The position numbers and the translations under genes are program-made. The notes below the pieces were generated by a model, which was not told the origin of the DNA, did no database searches, and saw only the letters and a list, made by a program, of their open reading frames with translations. A DNA stretch of 64,000 bases, from positions 62,001-126,000 of the forward strand of contig JASANE010030078.1 of assembly GCA_030248225.1 (NCBI GenBank). The letters are read 5' to 3'. The stretch is from Trileptium ribeirensis (lineage: Eukaryota > Nematoda > Enoplea > Enoplida > Thoracostomopsidae). Position 1 is the stretch's first letter; each line of letters opens with the position of its first letter. Positions 44,114 to 55,185 of this stretch are shown in pieces.

Positions 44114-44468
44114 CCTGTCCACAGCCCTCCAAAAATTGGGGGACTTCGGGGGCCCCATGTTCATTCTCGGGGAAAATTTCAAAGTGGGAGGGGAATAAAT
44201 TTTGCTTGGAAATACTAAATATTTCCATATTTTCATGTATTTTCAAGCTAAAGACGATGTTTTAGCATTATAAATAGTGGTAAATAATGTTTAATAAACA
44301 ATTTACAAACTAAAACATCAATTTTCTGACATAAAAAATTTTGGATTTACTTTTCAACATAGGGGTTTTGGCCGAGTGGCTGGAGCGGACATGAGGGAAA
44401 ATCTAACTAACATGAGGGGATTTGGAAAGTGGGGGGTGGTGGGTTCCCCCACCGCCACTGTGGACAGG
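44114..44468. mobile_element. Family B TIR element, best-preserved copy
   Basis: The ends read CCTGTCCACAGCC and CCACTGTGGACAGG, an 11-bp inverted repeat (CCTGTCCACAG). It is 355 bp long, with G-rich arms around an AT-rich core containing AGCATTATAAATAGTGGTAA. No ORF. The flanks (GGCC / GGTC) do not give a clean target duplication. A small non-autonomous DNA transposon, superfamily undetermined. Confidence 0.7.
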
Positions 44469-45974
44469 TCAGTTTCTTGCTGTTATTATAGAAAACACGA
44501 TCCGGGCGCGTGTCTCGTCCGTTCACAGGCGTTGCATTTGGACGATATGTTAAATACAATTCGATGGGTCAGGTTGTCGCAGTATTAAACGAAAACGATA
44601 ATCCTCATTCGCCTTATACAATTTGGACCGGTCAAGTTAGATTTGTAGCAGTATATAATTCAATTTAATGAAGATATTTTGCCGGAACTACGATAAGAAG
44701 TGTGTACACATAAGATAAAACTGAAAATTGTTTAAATTTCGTTTATCGATTTAAAACGAGGTGTTTAAATTCAGTGGTTAAAAGATGAGATGAAATTCAC
44801 TCGTTTTAAAACGACTGTTTTTAGATCGACTCACGTTTTAAATTGACTTTTTTGGCGAGTACTTTAAAATCTGTTTTCTGTTGAACACATACACTGTTTG
44901 CTCATCTGGGATTGGTCGAGCGGGGCGAGTATCCGCGGTGCCCGGCTTACCTGCACACACCAATACATCACTTGCTATAATGTGCGCGCTTTTATGGACT
45001 GCAAAACAAGATATTCAACACGGTTACATTTCATCTAATAACCGCGCCTAGTTTTGACATATTTAAAGTGATCAGATGTAGTCGAAGCCAAGTATGTCCC
45101 ATAGGCTCTTTGCGGGTTTAGCGCGATGAGCCACAACCTAAGGATGGCCTGCCCGCCTACAGTGCCGGTGTAGCAATACCTAAACTTCATTCACTCACTA
45201 TTGGTCATCTGATTGGTGTGAACAGTTTGACTTCACGGTGGCAATGCAATTCAAATCGATCAGAAGTGATTTTACAAAGAGAAATTAAAAATAAATTTCG
45301 TCATTCATTTTTACCGTATCGCTGCAAACATAATGGTACGTAGTTTCCATATTAAAGGCACATAATTATTGATTTGCCGCTGTTTTGTCAAGAAAAATCT
45401 CACCTCCTGATAATGTATGAAAAAATAACAACAATTTGCGTGATTTGAGTTAAACCATGTATCTTTTCGTCAGGGAAAAACTGAAAAATCACGACATGTT
45501 TTGCGGAATTGGTTGTAATTAGTGTAAAAAAATTTAGACCATTTAGTATCTTGAATTTTATTCAGAGAATGGATATGTCTCGATAATTGTACCCTATGAC
45601 ATTTCCTGAAAATCTCTAAATAACCCACTTCAAAAACCCTGAGTTTTTCACTTGTTGACTGAAATTAGGTATTTAGTATGCTGTTTGTCCGTAAAGGGTG
45701 GTTTAGGGTTACGTTTTAAAAGTGTCCGTGGCTTTTAGTTGGGCTTCTGCGGCACTCTGGAACCCCGTGCTAGGAATTCATATCATATCGAAATGACACA
45801 AAAAATTTTCTTTTGTCCTGAATAAAGGGTTAAACTTGTGTGTTGCCGCTATTTTTTTCGGCATTAAGTATTCAGGGCGACAGAAAACAGCTAAATTAGT
45901 CTAGTTTACGCGTTATCCGTCAAGTGCAATGTGGTGTAGTTTAGCAGGGATGTACCAATCGCATAAACTTTAGC
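44469..45974. other. Intergenic, no recognised feature
   Basis: AT-rich. A stretch at 44745-44880 has TTTAAAACGA / CGTTTTAAA repeats in alternating orientation. No gene recognised. Confidence 0.3.
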
Positions 45975-46235
45975 AATTTTTGTTGCGCCGGCTGACCGCA
46001 AAGACAGACAAACGAGCGATAAATAAAGAATTTTCATCTTTATCAACCTCTTTAAAGTACAAGAAAAGCTTTATTATAGTATTATTAGTAATGTTCAACG
46101 TAGAAGTTATTTTGGCACTTTTTTATTTAAATCCGCAGCACATTTTATTTCTTCCTCCATTTGTTTTACCACATATCGATTTATAATACCAGGTTCTGGT
46201 CCCGATTTTAACTTACCGTTCCGGTTATTACCTGC
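45975..46235 (+). mobile_element. Degenerate hAT-like MITE fragment, right end
   Basis: GATAAATAAA, CCTCTTTAAA, TTTAAATCCGCAGCACATTT, TTTGTTTTACCACATAT, ACCAGGTTCTGG and the terminal CGGTTATTACCTG match the right 250 bp of copy 1 in order. Terminal CCCTG has become ACCTG. Probably the partner of the fragment at 43575-43790. Confidence 0.7.
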
Positions 46236-46664
46236 TCATGTGATAAATATCAGATTTCTCATTGCGCCAGAGTTAAATTTCTTTTTTGTGTCAACCAATA
46301 ATATGGGCAGCTCCAGAAAGACTAACGTTCAATGCAGAATAAGGCAAAATGACAATGTCTCTACGCTTATTTCCAGAATGATTTATACGAGCTCTACGGG
46401 ATAGAGAGACCATCCTGTGTAAAACTGAACAAGGACGACAATTCTGGCTACCAAAGAAAATCTTCAATCAACTTTGTTTCGAGAAGTCGACAGGACTGGT
46501 CAAGTGAAGACACGGATAGTTGTGAGTCTTTAACTTTTTAATCCGGCATTAATTTCCATGGCTTACCTGTCCATACAGATACAATTATTCAGATATCATC
46601 ATACTAATTTGGCTTCCTGGCCTCCGTACGTGGTCAAAGTACAGCAATTGCCAGAAAACTGTGT
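46236..46664. other. Intergenic, no recognised feature
   Basis: Nothing identified. Confidence 0.3.
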
Positions 46665-46862
46665 CACCTTTAGTTCGAACAAACTTCGCACAGAAATCGG
46701 ATAAAATTTATTTATTCTCGAACAATACTTCACCACTTTTCGTAACAAACATGATACAGCTCTCGAACAAATAAAAGCGCTCTAAAGTTTCGAACAAAAT
46801 TTTGAATAATTTATCTAGCGAACATCGAACGAACATCAGTCATTTCTGAGCGAGTACTGTAG
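46665..46862 (+). repeat. Family E repeat rich in TCGAACAAA, copy 1
   Basis: It begins CACCTTT and ends GTACTGTAG, with TCGAACAAA/TCGAACAAT units and CGAACATCGAACGAACA between. The same layout occurs at 60997-61188. Confidence 0.65.
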
Positions 46863-47304
46863 TTCCACCGGCCATGGACAAGAAGTACCCGTGCAGTGTT
46901 ATCATAAGTACCACGCAAATCTGGACAGTACTTGAAAACCTTTGGAAAATGCAAGTGCTTGATTGCCAGTATGTCTTTCATAGCTCGAAAACGCCTAAGT
47001 AGTTTGAGACACTTGTTCGCGGCACTACTTTTGTTTGTTTGATAATCAGTGTGTATGTTGGCGTGGGTGATGTTTATAAAACAGATTTACAGTACGCACC
47101 AGAAATGACTGTCGCATTTCCAGCGAGCGATTTGGGGCGTGCCATAACGGAGCGCGAGCAAGTGGTTCGCTCGAGATCTCGAATATATTAAAATTTGTAA
47201 AATATTTTTAGAACTTCTTTCGAGAAAGCCCTGAGAGAGCAACAGTCAGTTTAGACATTGCCATAATCATGGTATATGGGTCATTTCACCAAACCATGTC
47301 ATTT
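46863..47304. other. Intergenic, no recognised feature
   Basis: A short segment at 47274-47305 (ATATGGGTCATTTCACCAAA) resembles, inverted, part of family C. Nothing else. Confidence 0.3.
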
Positions 47305-48385
47305 AGTCGGGGGGCTACATCGGCACTTTTTTGGCCCACAGCACCATTTTTTGGAAGGAAATTTAATGTCGCTGTGAGATGTAGTAATAGCATGTCCGAC
47401 GGTCATAAAGAGGTATGGTGGACCTCTGTACCCCTAACATAGCAGGAGCCAGAGATCCTCAACCTGGGTTGGCCAAATGAAGCCAAAAACACATGCCCCA
47501 CTATAAACGTTCGCCGTATCGCTAGCACGTGATACATATGTGTGTTTTTCATTTCACTGTGATCCTTTGGTATTTGTTAATTATTCCGGAAAACTTGGTA
47601 GTATGGATCGACACTGAAGCTGACGTCAAACATGCGAAAATTTTTTTCGTGACATGTAGCGCCCCGACCAAGGTCAAATCTGGCAGCTTTCATACGCTGG
47701 TAAATAACGTCAAAGTGCACTAGCGCCAAAACTGCTATATAACTGTAATGGTAATCAGTACAGGTGTTATTGAAAAAAAAGAATATCAGCGTCTGTCGAT
47801 GTGTTGTTTGATTACGAGGTCGAACGTCATGAAGTGCCAAAAATTTGGTATGCAAAACGTAGCCCCATCGACCTACCGAAAATTAAATTTAAAAAACCCA
47901 AATTTTGCATACAGTTTTATAATAAGCCGGATAGAAACATAGTAACGCCCCACTAGAATCGACCCACGTATTAAAAAATTTTAATGGAAATGTAGGCCCT
48001 CCCCCGACCTGACATGTAGCCCCCCCGACCGCATGTATAATAAAAGAAACCGAAGGTCGCAAGAATTATATTAGTATATAAGTTAAGTTTATCATCATTC
48101 ATCATCATTGCACCGTGACATGGGGCCGTGCTGTTAACTGGGTAGCTAGGGAACCCTTCCACCTGCCCGCACATCTGTTCTTCGCATTGTCCTTGGTATC
48201 ATCACCTAAATGTAAGCTAATCGTACATAAGTTGTGTTTGTTTTACAGCAGCATTGTGTTAAAATAAATATAGAATCTCTAGCAGTAGCCAAAGTTTCAC
48301 ACAGTGTATGCTGTAGGAAGGTGTAGCCCCCTTCTCCCCGACCTGAAGTGTAGCCCCCCGACCTCAGATTTTAGCACCCCCCGAC
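47305..48385. repeat. Scattered TGTAGCCCCCCGACC motif cluster
   Basis: Copies or near-copies lie at 47305-47320 (inverted), 47655-47668, 47858-47873, 47990-48009, 48014-48030, 48321-48343, 48349-48363 and 48371-48385. The last groups are about 22-28 bp apart, as in a decayed minisatellite, with GACCTGAA/GACATG between copies. No gene is apparent. Confidence 0.65.
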
Positions 48386-48562
48386 TAATACATATTGGGG
48401 TGCCAATTTTTACAAGGCCTAAAGATCTACCTGAAATTTTTTGTCGGACATCCCCCACTCATGGTTGGTTTGTGAGCATAAAATGGTATCAGTAGGTGCT
48501 GTCTCCGTTGCGCTAGAAAAACTTCTGCGACAGGCTTGTTCTAAATTGGTCGATTTTTATCC

Positions 48563-48570
48563 ATAAAAGG
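48563..48570. repeat. 8-bp target duplication, left of hAT MITE copy 2
   Basis: ATAAAAGG, identical to 49735-49742. Confidence 0.9.
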
Positions 48571-49734
48571 CAGGGAATAACCGGAACCAGTAACCGGAAC
48601 CGTCCATTTAAACCGGAACCGGAACCGGAACCTGGTCTTCGAAATTTATATATAGTGAAACAGATGAAGGAAGAAATGCAGTGCAGGTATAGTGGATTTA
48701 AAATGCATTAACAATAACTTTTACATTAAACTTAATGTATTGCGATGGTATTATTGCCTTTCTGAAACTTTAAAGAGACTGAGAAAGCTAATAATGTATA
48801 TTTATCGATCAAATATGTCGGTTTTTGGACATTCAGAGCAAAAAATGTCTTCCACTATACACCATTGCGTATACTGCGTCAAATCGAATGTGCTTACAAA
48901 GCTTGGAGCGTAGAATACACACTTTCGCTCTGTCTCCAGCCGCCTCCCTTTACTACACATACGTTTGTTGCATGTTCTTCTGTAGAAAACTTAAAATTAT
49001 TGGTTTATATGATTCTAAGATAAAATAATAGATTGAAGGTAATTTTCTGATCAGTGGTCAGAGACACTGTTTAGGCTAGCGTTGGACAAACAGTGCCCGT
49101 CAGTTAGATGATAATGATGATAACTTTCTAATCAGAATGCTATAAATGAGACACACTGTGATGCTGCTCGCACAGTTTCAATAAATACAGTTCATTGCCA
49201 AGGAAGCAGGTTTTGCTTGCGTTGCAGATAACGTTACTTCAATTTCACCTGATTTACAAAGTTTAAAGCGCACCGGCTGGTGCTTGAAGCAATTTATGTT
49301 ATCCAAGCATAGGCTAAGTACTTCTACGTAAGCAATACTCTGTTACCGAGTTGGACCGGTATAATTCGAACGGACCCCGCAGACTTCTGAATGTGTGAAA
49401 TAGCTGCTACAAGCATCGACCTGGCTTTGATTTAACAAACTCCTGCAAGTTATTATGAAAAATTCCTGCTCAAATTATGTGCCCTACATACGTTTCACGC
49501 GGCAGATTGGTTAGTTAATCTTTTCTTTTGCTAGGTTGTATTGGAATTTGATCATTGTGTATGTATATTATATATTAGATGTTTGGACCACAGATGAAGC
49601 AAAAAACGCGGAAAATTTGAAACAAAATTTTTAAACCGGAATTCCGGTTCCGGTATGGTTTTTGCCCTTTGCCGGAACCGCAACCGGAACACGATTTTCG
49701 CCGGAACCGGAGCCAGAATTCCGGTTACTCCCTG
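48571..49734 (-). mobile_element. Non-autonomous hAT-like element, copy 2 (inverted)
   Basis: The reverse complement of copy 1 over its whole length, 1164 bp, with only small indels and scattered substitutions by eye. The ends read CAGGGAATAACCGGAACC and (inverted) CAGGGAGTAACCGGAATT, flanked by ATAAAAGG on both sides. The two copies have different target duplications, so they are independent insertions and not a segmental duplication. Confidence 0.93.
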
Positions 49735-49742
49735 ATAAAAGG
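49735..49742. repeat. 8-bp target duplication, right of hAT MITE copy 2
   Basis: ATAAAAGG, as at 48563-48570. Confidence 0.9.
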
Positions 49743-49913
49743 GCCCAAGCTGCACCAATTTTAGGTCGCAAGTCCTCCAAATGGCTTAACTGTGACCCTT
49801 TTGGTCCGACTTGCATACAAACAGACCATGGTCCACTGCGTTACCCTACAGAATAATGGCTTATTTCGGATTAAAATTTGAACCCCAGGGGTACCCTTTG
49901 CGACCCACGCCGC

Positions 49914-50568
49914 AGGTTTCAGGTAGCTCGTTTTGCATAGACATCGATATTCGAAAAATTCGGGGTTTTTTTTGTGTCGGAAGGGTCTAGACACTATACA
50001 TACGAAAACGTTTCATTTTGTTTCAAATGGTGTTTCAAAAGTACATGGTTTCGTGAAGTGACCCATATTCTTGTGTAAAATGAAGCACGATTTACTTAAA
50101 TATACGTTTTAATTAAATGTGCAACAAACACGACATGCGGTTTAAAAATACGACTAAATAAAATAAATTTAATTATTATGACACACAAGCTAACCGGTGG
50201 CAATGATAAACAACCCAGGTATTTCTGGTTCTCTCAGGTTAGAGTTTCTCCCACCCCACCTCAAGGCCTCTATGTAATATTTTGGTCTATAAAAAGGCCA
50301 GAAATGTCATCATTATCGCGGTAAGCAAGTTACCCTGTAGTGTAGGTACATTGTTATACTTTCTTGTGTTCACTTTTCATAACTGGTGTTCAGTCTGCGA
50401 AATATAGCTTGCATTTTTGCTTGCCCACAAAGTTTCATGCATATGCCGCATTTTTGGCAAATTACGTAGCGCAAAGCTGCTGTTTGCTCGGAAATTTGGC
50501 TGATTTTATTTGATGTCTCAGGTAGTTGTTTATCGTTAAACCTTGTACGTTGTCGTATAAATGCTTAT
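49914..50568 (+). repeat. Family C dispersed repeat, copy 1
   Basis: Starts AGGTTTCAGGTAGCTCG and ends GTCGTATAAATGCTTAT; almost identical to 59616-60263 in the same orientation, with a few substitutions and indels. No terminal inverted repeats or ORF with a motif. Contains AATAAAATAAATTTAATTATTATG and a CCCACCCCACCTCAAGGCC patch. It could be a SINE-like or MITE-derived element, or part of a longer element. Confidence 0.85.
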
Positions 50569-51145
50569 ACGTGGTTGTTGAGTACAGAACGGTAGGGGCT
50601 GGGGAGAACCTATAGTTTGCAATATTTTACTAATTTGCCAGCATTTCTCTGTGAAATTTTGCACAGGGGCTGGGTTCGACCTAATTTGTCAATTGGCTAA
50701 GACCGGGTCAATGGTCCTCACAAAAATTGGTCGGTCGGGCCGGGGCCCGATAGACAAGACATCGCGTCTAGCGACATCGTCAATTTTGTTTCTCTAAAAT
50801 TTTACCGCTGCTAACAAATTTGCCAACTCTGGTAAATTTGATACTTTCATTGCAGCGGCCGTATATCGGAGATTCAAGTCTCCGACGCCTTTCGTGCTAC
50901 TGTACTGCTATATACTCAGAGAGAGAAAGAGAGAAACTCAGAAACATGGGCAAAAGCAATACCAAAACCAACTTATAAAACTGTATGTAAAACTGCATAA
51001 GGTAGAGAATTTTGTAAAAGTTGTGTCGACCCTGGGCGGATTTTGCTGTGCCCGGGTCCATAATTTTTGAATGAGCCACGGCTTTGCCGGGCTCAATAGC
51101 TCAGATGGAAGGTCTAAAGTGCCTCTATTTGTACGACAAAAACCC
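50569..51145. other. Intergenic, moderately GC-rich patch
   Basis: GGTCGGTCGGGCCGGGGCCCGA near 50728-50750 is a self-complementary GC-rich segment. A (GA)-rich stretch lies at 50918-50935. No gene. Confidence 0.35.
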
Positions 51146-51670
51146 TTAAAATTCCTGGAGTAGATTTCAAGTTATTTACCTATGGAGTTTGGGGTAAGGG
51201 CGGAGTTCTATCAGGCCTTCGGGTTTATGATTCCGACCCGATACAGTGTAGTTTTAGGGTCGTGTCCAGTAGCGGACATTCCTGCGAAGAAACAGCGAGA
51301 GTTTCACCAAAATTCCTGCAGTGGATCTCAAGATATTTTAATTTTACGTTTTCACTGGGGGTAGGCCTCTTCAAGGCCGTCGGGTTTGGGGGTTCCGACT
51401 CGAAACCTATATGTTTTAGATTCCTATTCGTTAGTAGACAGTCGTACGTAGAAACTGCCAAAGTTTTAGCGAAATTCCTGGAGGGAAACTCACGATTTTT
51501 TTTGGTTTCCTTGGTTTTCATATCTTGGTGGGGGCGACCCCCTTTCAGGGTCATCGGGTTTAAGTTTTCGACGCGATGTTTGAGTGTCCTACGCATCGAA
51601 TCAACTGCTCGGATCCTTCGCGAGATCCGGTAAAATTTTAATTAAATCCCTAGAGTGCTTCTCGAGGTAC
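51146..51670 (+). repeat. 161-bp tandem repeat, about 3.2 units
   Basis: The anchor AATTCCTG(G/C)AG occurs at 51150, 51311 and 51473, and AAATCCCTAGAG near 51645, giving offsets of 161, 162 and about 172 bp. Each unit carries a GGCC/GGGTC patch followed by TCGGGTTT and a TTCCGAC / TTTTCGAC block. The units are considerably diverged. Short ORFs crossing them read in both directions and are probably chance. Confidence 0.75.
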
Positions 51671-52198
51671 ATCGGATTTTCTACCTAGGTTAGTCGACTT
51701 GCTCACGGGGCTTTGTCTCAGGACGTGTGTTTGCGCTTCAGCATAAAAGTTCAGCAGGTCGGCGTTGCCTATGACACTGTTGTCTTATTAATGAAGTTTG
51801 AACGGGTTCCTAACGTAAATCGATCCAAAATATCGGTGAGTTCCTGCTAACAAAGCATAAAAACGATTGGACGGACTCTCGTCCAGAGAAATCGTAAAAC
51901 GCATAAAAACTTGAAAGCGAACTTTGGTAAATCCTAAATAAACGTGCATGTGCGTCTATGACCGTGGATGATTCGGAGTCCCAAGGATTTATTAATCTCG
52001 GTCGGCCTAATACTCATACTTTTCGATCCTAACTCAGCTCAGGGAATCATGTAAAATCAATTTCGGTTTGTATCCTAACTCAATGACCGAGGGAGGTTCA
52101 GTACGACTTCGAGAGCTGGATCTAATCGTGTGAATGGCTAATGATGGCTGCGGATCTGCGGGACAAGCTAGGACGGGCAGGGCTAACATGTAGAAGGG
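51671..52198. other. Intergenic, no recognised feature
   Basis: No ORF with a motif. Confidence 0.3.
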
Positions 52199-52336
52199 AA
52201 GTGTGGACAGGGGAGGCAAGATACTACACAGTGGCATGCCTACTATTACGCTATTCAACCGTACGGGCTAACGAATGACTTTGATTCTACCTAGCAGGAC
52301 TACACGAATACCCTAACCGCCTCCCTGTCCACACTT
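52199..52336. repeat. Inverted repeat pair, 19/18 bp arms
   Basis: AAGTGTGGACAGGGGAGGC (52199-52217) and GCCTCCCTGTCCACACTT (52319-52336) are reverse complements except for one missing base. Spacer about 100 bp. The arm core GTGGACAGG resembles the terminal repeat of family B but points the other way. Confidence 0.7.
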
Positions 52337-52599
52337 ACGGTCCTTCGTTCCAACGGTCGACGTCCATCGCGCGCGTCCACCCATTCGCCAAGCCAAAATG
52401 AAAGCCAAGTAATAAGAATCATTTGCTAAACGAAAACGACGAGTACTGAAGATGAAGAGCGCCAGAGCCGGTCTACAAACCGACCGCACTCTGTGCTGTC
52501 GAAGTCATACTGAACTCTGCAGAGTCAGTGCAACTATGCTTTTATACTCGATTTCAAAAATTTGAAATTTTAAACTTCTTGGTCAGTTAAAGTGCTTAT

Positions 52600-53570
52600 T
52601 CAGAACTTTTGGGGCGATCTGACGCCATTTCTAAGCCTTAATCTAAATAGTTTTATCGCCCCGAATTCCAATCATTTTTGGGGCCGATTTTATATAAATT
52701 TTATATTTAATTAAGTTGGTTTACGGCCCTGTTTACGCCAAATTTATATAAAACTCTTATAACTTAATATAAAACTTCCAGAATTTCTACATAAAACGAA
52801 ACTCAATTTCAAACTGTAAAATTAAGCTATATAATTTATGTTAAACTTGTATGAAACTCCAGTTCATCAATATAACCCTTAAACAAAACTCTAGTAAGTT
52901 TTATACTGCTGCCGAATTAAGCTAACATACAACGTATTAACTTTACTTTGGCCCGCTGGGTCGAAGCTACTTGCTTGGCGGCTTGTCTTTGATGGAAGAC
53001 GTTAATTTTAAATTTTCAAATAAAACTCGTCTCCACTTCATATAAGTCCTATCTTAACTTTATATAAAACCCTGTTAACTTAGTATACAGCTTCCAGAAA
53101 CTGCAAACGTGTAACTGCGAGTATTAAACTATATGTTTGATATTAAACTACCACTTTAATTTTGTGTCATTCTTGTTCACACAAATGCGTCGGCACTGGG
53201 GGCGTTTGACAGCGTCTGTATAAGCCTTCTAAATTAATATAAAATATGTATATATACATAAATTCTATTTTGGGCGAACATCTCAGACTCGGTAGTTCAG
53301 GACAAGCTACTGTTACTTTATATAAAACTATAGATTTTATAAACCGTTATACCTGTATTGATAAGCTTTCCGAACTCTCTAGCAATTGTTGCTAGAACCT
53401 CGTACAATACTACTCGGCTTTTATTTGCTTAGCAGACGCAGCAAGCTAAATTAAACTGTGGTCTATAGAGGCTAGTACAGGCTAACGCCCAAGCGTTGTT
53501 ATAAATTTTATGTTTAATTTATATAAAAGGCTGATTCAGTCATTTGTGTGCGCAAACATGCGGCTTAAGT
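52600..53570. repeat. AT-rich stretch with recurring TATATAAAACT motif
   Basis: TATATAAAA or AATATAAAA recurs at least eight times between 52690 and 53530, often followed by CTTCCAGAA or CTGTTAACTT, e.g. TTAATATAAAACTTCCAGAA near 52765 and CTTAGTATACAGCTTCCAGAA near 53080. Spacing is irregular. It looks like a degraded tandem array or an intron-like low-complexity region. Confidence 0.4.
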
Positions 53571-54565
53571 AAACAAAGGAAAGGAATGGCGAAAGCGAAG
53601 GGGTAAAAACAGGGTGACACTACCTCGGCAATGGCCGAAGTGCCAAATACGACTCGCATTCGGACTCAATATGTCCGTCCGAGTATTTTAATATGTAACA
53701 GGACCGTCTTCGGTCTACAGGAGGAAAATAAGCTTTCGGGGGAGGGTCCATGTCGAATTTTCCGAAAATGAGGGTGTTTTAAACGGTTCTCGGAACTTCA
53801 GGGTACATTTATCTGGCGTGATTTGTATATTTTTCGGTTCGTCTTGACAAGGGGAATCCAATGAGGCTATTTCTAAAATATTCGCATGAGGGGTATCTAA
53901 AAGTGGGTGCAGCGGGACCGATCCGGGCTCAAATTAAAGCCTCGGTTCTGGGATCACAATGGTACTACGTATATAGTTTTATGACTATTATTCGCGGAGT
54001 TACATATCTAATTGTTTTTTGTTAGTTACGTACGTACTAATCGGCTCGAAAGTCCGTGGATCTGGGTCGGATCTCCACGAAGCCGGTCTCATTCGAAAGA
54101 CCGCAAAATTTCCTATAAGAAATGTAAAGTACGAAATTTAAGAATTCCCAGTGGTTCCGGAGTTATGAACCGGAGCCGATCACCAAATTTTCCTAAATTT
54201 CCAAGTTCTATTTCTTATCTTAACCAGCGAGATTGAACGCTGGTAAATAATATTTCATAAGACATTGCCAATTACCAGTGTGGCGATAACTAACGAACAC
54301 TGGGGAATTTTATACATTCAATTTTCCCATATAATTTTCAGGGAATTCTCTCAACTGCTGTTCGCTCTCGGGCGGACAGCCACGTTTTTGTGGTCCTCAT
54401 TCGTGAGGGCGGTCGTGACGGATCCTCGTCACGGCCAATCTCTCCTATGAAGATTCAAAATAAACTTTACGGTCTTACCACGCGGGGTAGAGCGATTCCT
54501 ACGTATATACATATACTGGGTTCAGCAGAGGAGAGTCGTACCGTCCTATGTTCCTATGAGATCAC
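53571..54565. other. Intergenic, no recognised gene
   Basis: Only short ORFs without motifs. Confidence 0.3.
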
Positions 54566-54587
54566 GTATGGCAAGGGCTCGCCATAC
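54566..54587. other. Perfect 7-bp hairpin
   Basis: GTATGGC, eight-base loop AAGGGCTC, GCCATAC. Confidence 0.6.
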
Positions 54588-54752
54588 TCACGTTCGGTAC
54601 CTATAAAGTATCAGTTTGCATGCGTAAAAATCCCTAACTTTTCTCCTAAAATCATTCCAAATAAATTACACTCAATCAATCGTGCTCCAAGCTGTAAATT
54701 ACATAAATACAACGTAGTATGTCAAACAGGGTACACAATATCATAGTAAAAT

Positions 54753-55185
54753 ACAGGCGCTCTTATGGCCTGTTCAACCCAATAGAATAGTACAAATATA
54801 GTACGGCATAATTATAAAACGGTATACAATGACAACAGTGGGGCGGCGCTTTTATGGCCTCACATAATAACAACGAACGGTATGAATATAATATAGCACT
54901 CATATACAAATGGTTAACGAATATTATCCCAATCAAGCGGCTGGATCGTGTACCTGAAAATACATATGAGCAACAACATCGGTTCCAACGGTACACTATT
55001 ATATGATACGATCATGATATCATATATTGAACACGTGCCTTTATGGCCATCAAAAGTATAACAAGAACGTTGATAATGACACATGACTAAAATATATATA
55101 TGTCAATAATGCCTTTATGGCCAACGATAATATGGTAAAATCATGATAATGCCAATACATATACCAAGCCGTGCCCTTATGGCAC
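54753..55185. repeat. Five GCC-TTTAT-GGC hairpin motifs in AT-rich DNA
   Basis: Motifs of the type GCC(T/C)TTATGGC(C) lie at about 54758-54773, 54846-54860, 55035-55049, 55110-55122 and 55171-55185. The first has a 6-bp stem (ACAGGC/GCCTGT) and the last a perfect 5-bp stem (GTGCC-CTTAT-GGCAC). Between them the DNA is very AT-rich. Confidence 0.65.
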
